A stretch of DNA of 64,000 bases from Sisyra terminalis (GCA_958496175.1 OY292274.1:9300001-9364000), one strand, 5' to 3'. Shown: positions 38,947 through 50,550, numbered from the stretch's first letter. Notes: generated from the sequence alone by a model not told the origin. Numbers and translations: made by a program.

Positions 38947-39178
38947 TATGGCATATATCAAAATGGTATCACTTGACATTGTCAACTTATACACAAATCA
39001 TCATGTAGACAAAATCCTCAAAAGGGCTCTTGGGAGGAAAAAACTATCAGTAACAACTTTACGAACGATGGAAGGACCAGAAGACCGTTGGCCTGTTTTA
39101 TCTTATTATTCAGGGATTCCCCAAAACATCTAAAGGATATGGAAACAATTTGGAATAAAGGCGGATACACAACCAAAA
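38940..39178 (+). pseudogene. PLE reverse transcriptase fragment, deleted
   Basis: The frame 38924-39133 contains MVSLDIVNLYTNHHVDKIL, matching PLE reverse transcriptase motif A (VSLDVVxLYTNI), which provides a catalytic aspartate. Within about 25 codons it jumps to the segment SYYSGIPQNI and, in the next frame, WKQFGIKADTQPKVG, which belongs to the linker between reverse transcriptase and GIY-YIG. The rest of the palm and thumb is missing, so a large internal deletion has fused motif A to the linker. Confidence 0.75.
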
Positions 39179-39179
39179 G

Positions 39180-39452
39180 TTGGGTGGATTTTTAAACGGT
39201 TCTAAAGATAAAATTCCGGACATACAAATATCAGGAATTTATGAAATCCCTTGCACGGCCTGTGAGAAGAGCTGCGTCGGTCCGACTAGAAGACAAATAG
39301 AGGTTAGGCATAAGGAACATGTGGCAAACATAAAGTATGCAAGAGTGGAAAAATCATGTGTAGCAGAACATACACTGGAAACAGGGCACACATTTGCAGA
39401 AGCTAGACTTCTAAAAACCGCACAAACCGATTGGATGCACTCGAAAGCATAG
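39180..39452 (+). pseudogene. PLE GIY-YIG endonuclease domain, family A
   Basis: In PLEs this C-terminal domain nicks the target DNA. The frame contains SGIYEIPCTACEKSCVG, so the GIY triad is kept while YIG reads CVG. It continues RRQIEVRHKEH, holding the helix arginine and EH pair, and later HTLETGHTF. The protein breaks at 39452. The next frame continues with LDALESIEIVKR and LNWENGPIQNSAFF, the usual PLE C-terminal end, so one frameshift separates them. The missing YIG tyrosine suggests an inactive enzyme. Confidence 0.85.
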
Positions 39453-39686
39453 AAATTGTTAAAAGAATGGGAAAGGTACTAAATTGGGAAAATGGACCAA
39501 TTCAAAATTCGGCATTTTTCGGGTTGCTTACGAAGGATTCGGTGAAAGTAAAGAAATTTGGGAACACCCCTCCCTCTCCATAACCACATCGCAAAAAGAG
39601 AAAAGCACGACTTATAAATTGAGGTCAATCCGTGATTATTTTGTGAATCATCACAAAGCAGTTACGGAGTGATCCAAACTAATTGA

Positions 39687-39733
39687 TGACCACTGAGGAA
39701 GATTGCTTGGCAATCGAAATACGTATCTGGGCA
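39687..39733 (+). ncRNA. Hammerhead ribozyme, PLE family A copy e
   Basis: CTGAGGA at 39693-39699, unpaired A, stem II GATTGC/GCAATC, GAAA, self-complementary ATACGTAT stem III, cleavage after C39727, stem I TGACCA/TGGGCA. It lies about 100 bases downstream of the end of the PLE reading frame, fixing the ribozyme in the 3' terminal repeat. Confidence 0.78.
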
Positions 39734-40330
39734 ATACGTCACGAATATTTTTGTTTAAACTTCTGTTCAAATTTATGTTTATGGTATGATTTTTATATAT
39801 TACTAGCTGATCCCCACAACTTTGTCTGCGTAACGTAGGTGTAGATTATATTTTCTTTTTAGATTTGCTATTTGTAGTGGTATGTGAAAATTTTTATTTT
39901 TCTTATTTGTTTTACGAAAAACATAATCATACTTAAAAACACTGCTTTGTCGACTTTAAAGAGACACATTTAATCAACTGTTGCTTAGAATAAAATAGTT
40001 GCATGTAATCATCAATTAAACTTCAAAAAATATTTATAAATATCTAAGAAGAGTATGTTCAATTGCGTATACCGTCGGTAGGCATACCTACCGTGAACCA
40101 AATAATCCATAAATCAATCAGTATCTATACATAAATAAAAAATATCGTCAAGTCCAATAAAGTCGGTCTAAATTATGATTTAAAAAAGTCGAAAGTTATC
40201 AAAATACTCGCGTCAAAATAACAGAAGTTAAGAGTCTAGATTTTTGAATATTAGGTGGAATCCCATCTCATTGTTTCGATTCCCGAATGAACTTTTTTCC
40301 AAAAACAATTTTGTAAAAAAAAAAGTCTAA

Positions 40331-40402
40331 TGTAAGATTCGAACCCACGTCTCTTTTATTGTGAGCATTAGAATGTCAGATACGTAAGCGAATGCGCTAT
40401 GA
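40331..40402 (-). other. tRNA-like module, first in Helitron E7
   Basis: Minus-strand B box GGTTCGAATC and an A-box-like AGCGCATTCGCTTACG. Same family as the E1 module. Confidence 0.55.
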
Positions 40403-41610
40403 ACGTATAATTAATCCCAAAGTATAAATAAAAGAGCTTTTATAGCGATGGCATTTATATATATTTTTTAAAATGAAAAAAACACTTATTTTAACATAAC
40501 TGTAATAGTTAGACATATGCTGTCGCTCTATTTTTTGTAGATAATAATATGTTCTGCAAAATCGTAGTACATTATTTTGTTCTATAACCAATAGTTTTCG
40601 CAGCGCACACGATAAAAGAATGTTTTTTGGTAATTTTTTTCAGACCTTGGGTTACCTTATTGAAGTTTTAGTATGGATCCTTATTTTTTTTGAAAATTTA
40701 ATATAGCCTATGTTCTCCGGAAATAGTGTAGCTTCCCAATAGTGACAGAATTTTTCAAATCGGTCAAGTAGTTTTGGAGACTTTTCAAAGCAAACAAACA
40801 ATCAAATCTTTCCTATTTATAGTAATAGATAGATGATTGCTACCTGGAGCAATTATATATTCTGGCCCAAAGCATTATGGAAGCAATATTTTGTCATATT
40901 TCATTATCATCAATAAATATATATTTATCTTCCATGCTAACTCTTCTTCGATATTTAAAACAATTTGAAAGCCAATTGTTGTTATATGACAAAAAATTGC
41001 TTCCTAAATGCTTTTTAGCAGAATATATAACTGCTCCAGTTCACAATCATTGGTTCATAAAAATTAGATATTAAAAAGTTTGATTATTGAAAAACAAACA
41101 AAAATTAAAAACCGCCTCAATGGTATTTGGTATAAGTCCCTACACCTAAACTTTCATGCTAATTACGTTTAATTACGTTCATACTAAATGACGTTATTTA
41201 AAATGCTGTAGTTAAAATTATATAACAAAAACAGTAACTTATTATTAATTAATTATTTATTTATTAATTACACTTAGTAAATTCAAAATTTCGATTGTTG
41301 ATTAACTCTACATTTTTTCAAAGAAACTTAATCACCCCAATTCACTCTTTTAGGGTAGGAATTTTCCAAAAAAAATCTTTTCACATGCCTACTTCTTATA
41401 AGGAATACACCGAATATTAAAATTTCATCTGCCAGAGGAAATATATAATTACACGATTTTATGTATGCACGGTTTTAAAAACATATTTACTTTAAGCTTT
41501 ATTAATATAATTATTTTTTTTTACTACTACTGTTACTTTTTTCGTTAATATTTCCTTATTGAGCAACTCTAAGGATTTATTTTCAACAATTTTGTAAAAA
41601 AAAAGATTAC

Positions 41611-41683
41611 TTTAGGATTCGAACTCACGTCTCTTTTATTGTGAGCATTAAAATATCAGATACGTAAGCGAATGTGCTATTTC
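41611..41683 (-). other. tRNA-like module, second in Helitron E7
   Basis: Minus-strand B-box-like AGTTCGAATC with the same flanking AAAGAGACGTG block as the first module; a second copy within one element. Confidence 0.55.
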
Positions 41684-41894
41684 CGTATAATTCAATTAAG
41701 TGTTTATTAAGTATAAAAACATTTACATTTCAAAAAGGCACGTCCCACGGGAACGGGAACAAACGGGGTAAAAAGTATCTTATGTCCTTCCCCTAGTTCT
41801 TAGCTAACTCCCTACTAATTTTCAGTCAAATTGGTTCATCCGTTCTTGAGTTACAAATAGTGTAACTAACACGACTTTCTTTTATATATATAGA

Positions 41895-41953
41895 TTATAT
41901 TAAATTATACTACATAAATTGGACCGCAATATATTCTATATATTGTATACACA
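41895..41953 (+). mobile_element. PLE family A copy e, 3' end resumed
   Basis: TTATATTAAATTATACTACA through TATTGTATACAC continues the terminal repeat interrupted at 39802. Confidence 0.88.
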
Positions 41954-41984
41954 AAAATATTTCACTTTTAATCAAAAATTTTAT

Positions 41985-42480
41985 CACCAAAAGGAAGGCT
42001 AGGCCATGGGTTCCTAGCTAACTTTACTCCCTCCTAGCTTACATTTACATGAATCACTTTGAAAGTATATTATGAACAGTACCAACAAAAAAAAACAATA
42101 TATTATGGAAGATATGTAAACTATTTATTTATATCATTTAATGGAACTACCCGACAGATTGACAATATGGTATCCGATCTGAACAAAATAAATCAGAAAA
42201 TAAAATTTACTTCAGAACACGAACTAAATGGATTAACCAACTTTTTAGATATAACGATCATCAATGAAAATGGAAAGTTGTCAAACAATATATACAGAAA
42301 ACCAACAACAACGAACAAAACCATCCATAAAAAATCATTTCACCCAAAAAAAAACAAAAAATGGCAGCCTACAACAGTTTAGTATACAGAGCGATCAAGT
42401 TCCCTCTCAGCACCAAAGCTCATGAAGAAGAAATTAAGATAATTAAACATAGCCATTACTAACGAATACGACAGTTCAAT
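41985..42480 (+). pseudogene. PLE family B reverse transcriptase, C-terminal half, frameshifted
   Basis: Near 41993 one frame reads EG-stop-AMGS, matching PLE motif B (KGLAMGxPxS). A second frame gives MNHFES. The frame 42059-42382 then reads GRYVNYLFISFNG, where the catalytic YVDD is changed to YVNY, followed by IKFTSEHELNGLTNFLDITI and NIYRKPTTTNKTIHKKSFHP, both typical of PLE palm and thumb. Further frames give AAYNSLVYRAIKFPLS and IAITNEYDSSIV. Several frameshifts and the YVDD change make this inactive. The N-terminal half, before motif B, is absent where family A now sits. Confidence 0.85.
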
Positions 42481-42481
42481 C

Positions 42482-43039
42482 GTGGACAAAATAATATCGA
42501 AATTCACTAAAAAATTCATTCTTCCAACTCCACAAAAAGAAAACAAAAAATATATAAAATCAAACTTCAATAATGTATTCAATTTTACAATCGCCAACTT
42601 CCTAGAGAAAAATAACTTCAATATCGTATTTTCAACAAACAACGACATGTTGAAAATTCTCATACCATTGGAGAACAACCAAATTACAACGGAAAATAAA
42701 ACCGGAATATATAAAATCAAAAGTGGTTCCTGTGAAAAATTCTACATTGGCCAAACTGGTAGATTTTTCAGAACAAGATATAAAGAACATATACCCAAGA
42801 AACCTACTTCAACGACAACTTCAAATTTTTCAAAACACCTTTATGGTGAAAATCATCAATGCTTAAATTTTGAAAAAAAATTTAAGCCACTACATATATA
42901 CAAGAAAGGATCACATATGAACACCCTAAAAGAATATGAAATATACAAAGCCCACAACGTAGATCCAAATAACATGCTTAACGACAAACTATATAAAACA
43001 AATAATCTATATGAAATTTATTTACAATTGACAAAATAA
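42482..43039 (+). CDS. PLE family B linker and GIY-YIG endonuclease domain
   Basis: A 185-codon open frame, the longest in the window. Residues 1-70 or so are the reverse transcriptase-endonuclease linker (DKIISKFTKKFILPTP). The endonuclease follows with GIYKIKSGSCEKFYIGQTGR near residues 75-94, so both GIY and YIG are intact, then RTRYKEH with the catalytic-helix arginine. A later acidic segment MNTLKEYEIYKAH could supply the metal-binding glutamate. It ends YLQLTK at 43039. The domain would nick target DNA for PLE insertion. The start codon shown is only the first ATG in the open frame; the natural protein would continue from the broken reverse transcriptase upstream, so this is probably a fragment despite its intact frame. 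Confidence 0.85.
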   Translation: MDKIISKFTKKFILPTPQKENKKYIKSNFNNVFNFTIANFLEKNNFNIVFSTNNDMLKILIPLENNQITTENKTGIYKIKSGSCEKFYIGQTGRFFRTRYKEHIPKKPTSTTTSNFSKHLYGENHQCLNFEKKFKPLHIYKKGSHMNTLKEYEIYKAHNVDPNNMLNDKLYKTNNLYEIYLQLTK

Positions 43040-43088
43040 TTATTACCTGATGATGACAGTCAAAAACTGTTGAAACGCGTCGTAATAA
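43040..43088 (+). ncRNA. Hammerhead ribozyme, PLE family B
   Basis: It starts at the base after the GIY-YIG stop codon. Stem I TTATTAC (43040-43046) pairs perfectly with GTAATAA (43082-43088). The box CTGATGA is at 43047-43053. Stem II is ACAGT/ACTGT plus a G-U pair around CAAAA, with one unpaired T before it. GAAA is at 43072-43075, stem III is the self-complementary ACGCGT, and the cleavage triplet is GTC ending at 43081. All core bases of a type I hammerhead are present and stem I is fully paired, making this the best ribozyme candidate in the window. Confidence 0.85.
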
Positions 43089-43140
43089 AGAAGAAATTGA
43101 GTCTTATAAGACATATATTATTATCCATTAATCGATTGCA

Positions 43141-45394
43141 ATCGATTGTTCCAGAGGTAGAATACACCTAATTCATAACTCAAAAATTTAATTTTATATG
43201 ACTAAATACTAAATTCTGTTTAAGAATACTTTTATATTATTGGCCATTTTAATCGCCTTATATTGGAAAAATATCGTCAAAATAAATCGGTTAAGGTACA
43301 TTGGTTATTGGGACAAATTGCAATTATCTGCGAGTGTGAAATTTTATTATTTGTCTTCACCTAAATAAGCTCTTAAAATATTAAAATAAATTTAATTGCC
43401 AGAAGATTTTTAATGCAGTTTTCCTTACTACATAGCTTATTAATTATCTTAATTATTTATTAATAAAAAACCTGGTGTTTCGTTTGTATTTTGCTCATAG
43501 AAAAACAAATGGTTCTTAAATTATAGTTATTTGAATTTATCGATCAAAAAATTATAATTTGTTACAGTTTTATTGTTTGAGACAAATAACAAGTGTTCAA
43601 TTTTGTAAAATATTACTAACAAAATAATATTTAAATTTCAGCGTTTCCTAGAAATTTATAAAAATTCTGATTATTTTTTTTTTTTTTGAGGAAATTGAAA
43701 ATAGTGAGAAGAAGTGCAAGACTTTAAAAATGATGGATTGAGGAATTATTCAATATTGATTTCATGTTATTTACTTTTCATTTCACAAACTGTTGTGTGT
43801 GAAAAACTCATAACAAAACACATTTATTTGATGAAAAATTACTATTAAATAAACACAATTTTTACGCAAATGATTGCAAATATCTATAGTCATTATAAAA
43901 GTAATGTAACGTTATTGTGTCCGTAGTCGTATTATTCCAGTCAGTTAGTCGATAAACTTGCCATTAGCGTGAAAAAACGTACGAATATAATCAATCAAAA
44001 AATTAAGTCATCGTTGAATCATAAAATTATAAAAATTATTTATTAAATTGAAAATTTATGTTATCTTTGTTGGCATTAACTGATGGAGTTTGAATAGCTA
44101 ACAATGGGACAATTGAGAATTCAAATGGAGCATCTTTGCTCGGTAGATACTAAATTTGATTGGATTTTCACATTTCAATAACATTTCAAATTCATTGGAA
44201 ACAAATAGCCCATAAATACAACAATTTGAAGATAATAATTCTGTTAGTTACTTCTCACTTGAGACTACTCTATTTCACGTGAAGTTTCCAACCAAAAGCA
44301 CTATTATCAAAACCATCGACAGATTATTTAAAGACAATTTAATCAGTGATGGTCGGAGCTTTCGATTCGTAAATATAAATTCACGGTTCGTCAGTAAAGT
44401 AAAACTTAAGGCGAGAATTGTCAGTATAAATGCGATCAATAATTGCTTTCCACTTTTATCCACCACATGGAGCAAATTATTTACAGAATTCATTTTCGTA
44501 ACATGCATGTAACTTTTTTAACAATCTGATGAGTTTCGTTCGAAAATGAGAAAACGGGCCTTTGTGTATTATGAAATTAATTGCAATTTTGATTACGAAA
44601 TTAAATTAAAGTTTAATCGGATTGTATACCGTTTAAATTGTTACTTAAAGGCTATTGTTGAAAATGAATTGAAAGTTTTCACTGGATCACATGAATAAGA
44701 TTAAGTAGTTTTGAGTTTGAAGCTCAACATAATCTGCTATTATTTTAGAATGAAAGTTTAAAACTAATTTTTATCATTTGATGACAGTTTTAGTCTCAAT
44801 TTATCTGAAGTCTGAAGTAAACTCGCTGTAAATTGTTCTCGGTTTTATTTTATTTTTCTTGTAATTTATTTTCAGTGTGTTGGTTGCGCTATAAAACGAC
44901 TTATTTGTTACTACATTCGGAAAACTTATTAGAAGACAATATAATTTTAAATTAAAAAAAAAAAAACGGTGTGTGTTCTAATGTATCCTAATAAGTGATA
45001 CTTATTAGTTGTAGTTATTAAAATGCTACGCCTTGCTGCTTAATCTACCGCCATTACACATTTCCGTAGTGCCTGAAATGGTTCACCTGCTATAAGTAGT
45101 TTGTGATGACTAAAATATGATACAAGTTTAAACACGATTTTAACTTTTAATGTCAATATAATAGGCAAATGTATGTATAGTGGCAAAGGCAGAGAACACA
45201 GAATATACAGATATAATAGTTATTGTCTCAATTTTCAACTAACTGATTGTTGTCATTGGTTTCAACTGTTATTTCATTTTTTCATTCAATTGCCAATTTT
45301 CGCCATTTGTCAGTTATGTCAGTGTTACTATTTGTACTATTTTTCAAAAAGTAGATTAAATTGGTGACGCATGTTCCTTTTAGCGACATCATTG
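43141..45394. other. No recognisable gene
   Basis: AT-rich. Two exactly opposed 77-codon frames near 44275-44512 mirror each other and show no domain. TATAAAA at 43894-43900 precedes a TCAGTTAGTC at 43941, but the spacing of nearly 50 bases is too long for a standard promoter. Confidence 0.45.
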
Positions 45395-45540
45395 TCTGGC
45401 AACGTTGCATTTTCTGCTTTTATTTTTGTTTGCGATTATTTTTAATTAACTCAATTTTGTTATGCTATTATTTTCTCTATTGCGGCTAAATTGTTATTAT
45501 GGATCGGTTTATTTCAACACTGAATTAAAAAAACGCGATA
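45395..45540 (-). mobile_element. Degraded second copy of the hAT-type MITE
   Basis: TCTGGCAACGTTGCATTTTC followed by CTATTGCGGCTAAATTGTTA and ATGGATCGGTTTAT match the MITE at 5240-5465 in reverse order and orientation. The outer ends and duplication are eroded. Confidence 0.65.
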
Positions 45541-48500
45541 GAAGTTAAATCTTCCAAAAAGATTAACTTCTAGATATTGAGGCGAATCTAAGATTTTATG
45601 AGTAGGATAATTGTAGGGTTTATTTTACGATTTATTAACATATATATTACATTAATTTATCCTGAATCCAAACTTACATTTTCTATAAATGATACTAAAG
45701 CTTATGATAATGGAAGTGTGAAATAAATTCAGTGGTGGTAAAGATGGAGGGATCGTTTAATATTTGAAACAATTGTATTTGAACATCGTTCGAATTACAT
45801 TTTTCTCGATTGCTTGAAACTACGTGCAGTACAGTAAAATGTTATCATTTGCATCAGAATTTTTAATTGTTATCCATAAAAGATCTTCATGTCCTGGGCG
45901 TTGTGGTTTAAAATTTCGTTGGAATCACAATCGTTCATAAAAGGAGCACATATTATGACCGAACATATTGTTAAAAAAATTTTAACAAAATTCTTCATGA
46001 GCAACTTCATTTCGACGAAATTTCGAGTACGTAAGGAATCGGCTGTACATTCATTTAGGTAGCACCTGAAAAACAGTTCGTAATTTTATGTGATATCAGA
46101 ATTAATTTTAAATTAGCTTTTATTTTATTGATATTTCGTGATTAAGGACGAAATATGCGATTAGAAAATATTTAGGTATTTACTTACATCATTTTCACTA
46201 TTTTGCACAGTCGAATCATAATTAAACGTATGAGAACTATTATTTTATTTAATAATGCTTTTCGGCGTGCCAGAAATTCACGAACACGTTCTGTTGAACC
46301 TTTTGACGCCTTTATAGCCTTGTTTTCTTTACTTGTTTTTAATAATTATGACAATAATTCGTATTCATTTACGGCAAACTTGAAAATTAATTTTATTTAA
46401 ATAATGAAATATTTATGCTCACAATTATAATAAGCAATTTAATATGGTTGTTATTGGTCGCTATGAAAGCCATTTTCAAGTAGCGTAATACGCAGGCGCG
46501 CACAACTGTAAGAAATACTAATGTTTCCTACCTCATTGTCTCTCATGTTAAATCTTATAGATTTATATATAAGTTTCTCTTTTTATTGTTGCTTTCCGTT
46601 TCCGTTTCATAAAATTTTAAGTCACAATGATGCTAAAGAAGTTTTCACTTCAACAAGTAGAATATATACACCGTTGCCTAATATTGACCGACCTAAAGGA
46701 AACAGGACTCGATTTTTCTAGGCAGTCACAATTCATGGCGATCTAAAAGTCATCTTCGAATTGTCGTTTTTTAAGTATACTTAAACATGTTGTCTGTTAT
46801 TTATTTTAGCTATAAGAAAAATTAGACAATGTTAAATTTGTTATGAGAAACTTGCATTTAATATGATATCAGAATCATTGTCCAATTTTCTGTACTGTAA
46901 TGTAAAATTTAAATTTTACAATGCTAAAAATGTTAAATTTGGTTCTGTATTATATATTTTTGTTAAAAATAATAATTTTTAATCCAATCAGAATTATAAC
47001 AATAAATTTTTATTAATAAACATTAAATTTGAAATTAGCGCTTTAATCATGAAATTTATGAACAGACGATATCGTTATTATTGACTAAGCGACATACTAG
47101 CACTGCTAGCATTATCAGTATTTGTTTCCAAAACATAATATTAACAATGAGGTGAATTCAAAAATGTCCTCGGATAGACAATAGTTGTCCAAACAGGTTC
47201 AGAAAAACCGGAAACCGGAACTCAAATGAACTCTAGAGCCACCTAAGATCGTCCAGAATCTTGGAAAGTTTTATTCCGAGTATCCCCAATCTTTACCTCG
47301 CTGATAAGCCATGAAGAATTACCCGAATTGCGCAGAAACGATTTTAGATGCATTTACATTTTATAATTCGTTAAATATGATATCAAATAGACGACAAGCC
47401 AAATTTTGAAATAAAGTAATAAATATTTTAATGAGAAGTTAATACCTGAGCAAATTCCGTTTTTTTAATAATTCAGTATTTTTAAATTTAAAAGTATCCA
47501 CTTTACTAAAACAAACACAAAATAACAGTAGACATTACATGGAAACTGAAATCACTGGGTGGCTTTTATTCTTCCCGGAATTTCAGAACGTATGTATGAA
47601 CAAAAAAATCGTGTTCATTCAAAATGTATAAGCTGCTTAATGACTTTTTCACCAGTTAAAACAGAAGTAGGTTTTAAGATTAGCGAATATTGCTTCTTTT
47701 AGACAAAACTCCTCTTTAAAATTGCTTCTTTTTTTTGATAAAAAGAATCCTAACTATATTATAAACCTAGGCTCATTGTGCATTTTAAGCAGCATGTAAA
47801 TAAATTTAAAAATTAAACTTTTGGTGAAAGAATACGCAAAATATCTTTTAACAAATTGCACTGTAGTTTTACGTAAAATTTGGATAACAACCATTTAAAA
47901 CGTAAAATATATTCTTTCGGAAATAATTTATTTTAATTTAAAACTTAAGGCACTAAAAAGTTCAACTAACGCGTCATTGATATTGATTTAGAATTTTGAA
48001 ATATTTATTTCTTTCACTCATGCCATTTTTGCAACCAATGGTTTTGAGTTCAACTGGCATTGGTCTTATTAATTTATCAATGTTGAAATAAGATATAAAA
48101 AACAAGAATTTCTTAGGTATTTAAAACAGGAAACAGGTCGTAAAAACATCTGAGACAAGATCTTATTTTGGGGCTACCAAAACTATTTTCTTTTAAGTTT
48201 CTTCTTTTCCATTAATTTAAACTGTTAGAAGACCATTTATCATTCTATTAAATGTGCTTATCAACCCTTGTAGCATTATCGTTTGCCTTATCTTTCGTTT
48301 GTTACAATGTCATTTTATCCTGTCTATGTAATTAAAGTTGAGCTTACTACCCCAATATCTTATTCTATCTTACCATTTACATGATATGCGACCGCATTGC
48401 CTTATTTTCTGAAAATGAAATTTTGTATTTCATTATATTCTACTAATTTATTATAAATTGATTTTTTTTTTATCGTATTGGCTTAAATATTTGGAAAAGT

Positions 48501-49532
48501 TTAATATCAAATTTTTAAATTTTTTTAATATTTTTTAAATACCAAAATTTTTTAATATCACTTTCTCTCAATAACTTATATTTTAATTTTCATTAAATGT
48601 TTTTGTAATGATGTTGGAAACTTAGAAACTTAATTTTTCGTAGGAGATGAAATTAATTCTATAGTCTTCAAAATATCAAATTATTCTATTTATATTAAAA
48701 AAAAAACAGTTGGCAATTTCGCTTTTTTTGGGAAAATAACACAAAGAGAAAGGAAGGTTTAATCATTTTGGAAGTCGAAAGACTGTGATTTGAGATATTA
48801 ATTCACTTCATATCAAACATTTAATTTAAAATTCATTATTCTATAATTTTTCTTTCTTCACATCAATTTGTAAATTTCTCATTAATATTGTTCAATTTAC
48901 ATAGCAAGTACTTTTTTTTCAAGTTTGGAATTCACTAAAAATACGCCCAAACCATTGACGGAAAATCTACTTTTTTAAAGTGTTAAGGTGGTAATTTTTG
49001 ATGGCAAACGAAGCCGCCCTGAAGAAATGTTAATATATTTTATGAAAAGAAAAGCTCACTAATGACGAAACGAGTACTTGACCTCAACCCAACAGAAGCC
49101 ACCTTTATTGTTTTCGCGTCTCAAAGGGGAAGTTTTTGCCCCCTTGTCTATTGTTCGCGCCTGATGTAGTATACATTTTCCTCACCTCGTTTTTTGTAAA
49201 TTTTTTAACGAAAACAAACAAAATTACTATTTAGATTAATTGCTGTCTTCATTAGTAAACAAAACATTCACCAATTCAATTTCAATTGATTGTTTAGTTA
49301 ATTCTTGTTCGCCTTTAAAAATGTAATTTTGAAATACTTAAAAAATGATTATCGTAAAACGTTCTTAAAGTTTTTCTTTCTAAAACAATGAATAATTTAA
49401 ACATTTTTTATTAGTTGGAGAAAAGCTTGTACACAAAAAATTGAATTGAAGAATAAGATATTTAAAAGTGAAAACTAAAAAATTTTTAATCGTAATTTTT
49501 AAGCTCTCCAACTAATATAAATAACTATACAC
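45541..49532. other. No recognisable gene
   Basis: AT-rich with less biased patches near 46200-46740, 47160-47340 and 49060-49190. None shows a splice-bounded frame or a domain I recognise. Confidence 0.4.
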
Positions 49533-50550
49533 TAGACTGATTCAAAAATAATTGATGATTTCTTTTTTCTTAATTATATCGAAAATATTGTTGGAAATGA
49601 CAAAACAAAATCCTGTAACAGTTTAAGCTCTTAATACTAATATTAAGAGGTCCGCATCGTAAATTTCGATTTTCCATTTAAATAACATGGGAACAATATT
49701 CTCTTGCATTTTGGAATTTTATAGCTCACGTTGGTGACAATATTTCGGAATGACCAAAGTATATTCTTGTAGAAAATTAAACGATCTACAAAAAAGGTGG
49801 TCGTACAAGTTTTTGATATATTTATTCCTTTAAAAGTTATTCGTGGTCAAAGTTGAACTAAAGAGAAATTTTAATATTTTTTCAATTTTTTGACGCAACC
49901 ATCAATTTTATAAGAAAATTTTATAGGACATTTTTTGTAGAGCACTTTTTTTCTATAACTGATCTCTTTAAAAGTGTTTGATATTTTTCACAGGTCCTAA
50001 GTTATTTGCATTAAACTGAAAATTCCCTGAATTATTATATTTTTAACATAAAAATTATTTTTGTTATTTTAATTAAATAACTTAGGACCTGTAAAAAATA
50101 TCAAAAACGTTCATAGAGATAAGTTATAGAAAAAAAAGTGCTCTACAAAAAATGTCCTATAAAATTTTCTCATAAAATTGATGGTTGCGCCAAAAAATTG
50201 AAAAAATATTCAAATTTCTGTTTAGTTCAAATTTGACCTCGAATAACTTTTGAAGGAATAAATATATCAAAAACTTGTACGAGACCTTTTTGTAGATCGT
50301 TCAATTTTCTACAAGAATGTATTTAGTTCATTCCGAAATATTGTCACCAACGTGAGCTATAAAATTCCAAAGTGCAAGAGAATATTGTTCCCACGTTATT
50401 TAAATAGAAAATCGAAATTTGCGATGCGGCGCCACCTCTTAATATTAATATTAAGAGCTTAAACTTTCGCAGGATTTTTTTTTGTCTTTCCCAACAATAT
50501 TTTCGATATAATTAAGAAAAAAAAATCATCATTTATTTTGAATCAGTCTA
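49533..50550. mobile_element. Long palindromic fold-back element, copy 1
   Basis: Two arms of nearly 480 bases are inverted copies, meeting at a spacer of about 65 bases near 50010-50073. The ends are TAGACTGATTCAAAA and its complement. Flanks CTATACAC (49525-49532) and CTATACAT (50551-50558) agree at 7 of 8 bases, suggesting an 8-bp duplication. No coding sequence. Confidence 0.85.

Larger units (their letters stand above)
38947..39802 (+). mobile_element. PLE family A, copy e (coding, internally deleted)
   Basis: The only family A copy here with coding remnants: a reverse transcriptase motif A fragment, a linker, a GIY-YIG domain and the terminal repeat with hammerhead. Its 3' end continues at 41895-41953 after Helitron E7. 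The left boundary is approximate. It sits inside family B. Confidence 0.7.
39803..41894 (-). mobile_element. Chimeric Helitron E7 inserted in PLE family A
   Basis: The minus-strand element begins TCTATATATATAAAAGAAAG at the right and ends with the CTAGCTGATCC complement at the left. Removing it rejoins TTTTTATATATTA to TTATATTAAATTATAC, exactly the uninterrupted sequence at 10923 and 16493, so the insertion is between A and T with no duplication. Inside are two tRNA-like modules (40331-40402 and 41611-41683), a second Helitron 5' end of the E4 type at about 40833, and an internal section in both orientations. It is a mosaic of several Helitron subfamilies. Confidence 0.9.
41954..43140 (+). 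mobile_element. PLE family B, right part
   Basis: Contains the broken reverse transcriptase, the GIY-YIG frame, the hammerhead and a terminal segment ending near ATTATTATCCATTAATCG, whose inverse is at 38919-38946. Family A plus Helitron E7 lie between those two parts. Confidence 0.75.

Noticed and set aside
43894..43950. TATA plus initiator promoter
   Set aside because: TATAAAA to TCAGTT distance is nearly 50 bases, beyond the usual 28-33, and no gene follows.
44275..44512. Two opposed 77-codon open frames
   Set aside because: They mirror each other on opposite strands of one less stop-rich stretch; neither has a domain, splice context or coding-like composition.
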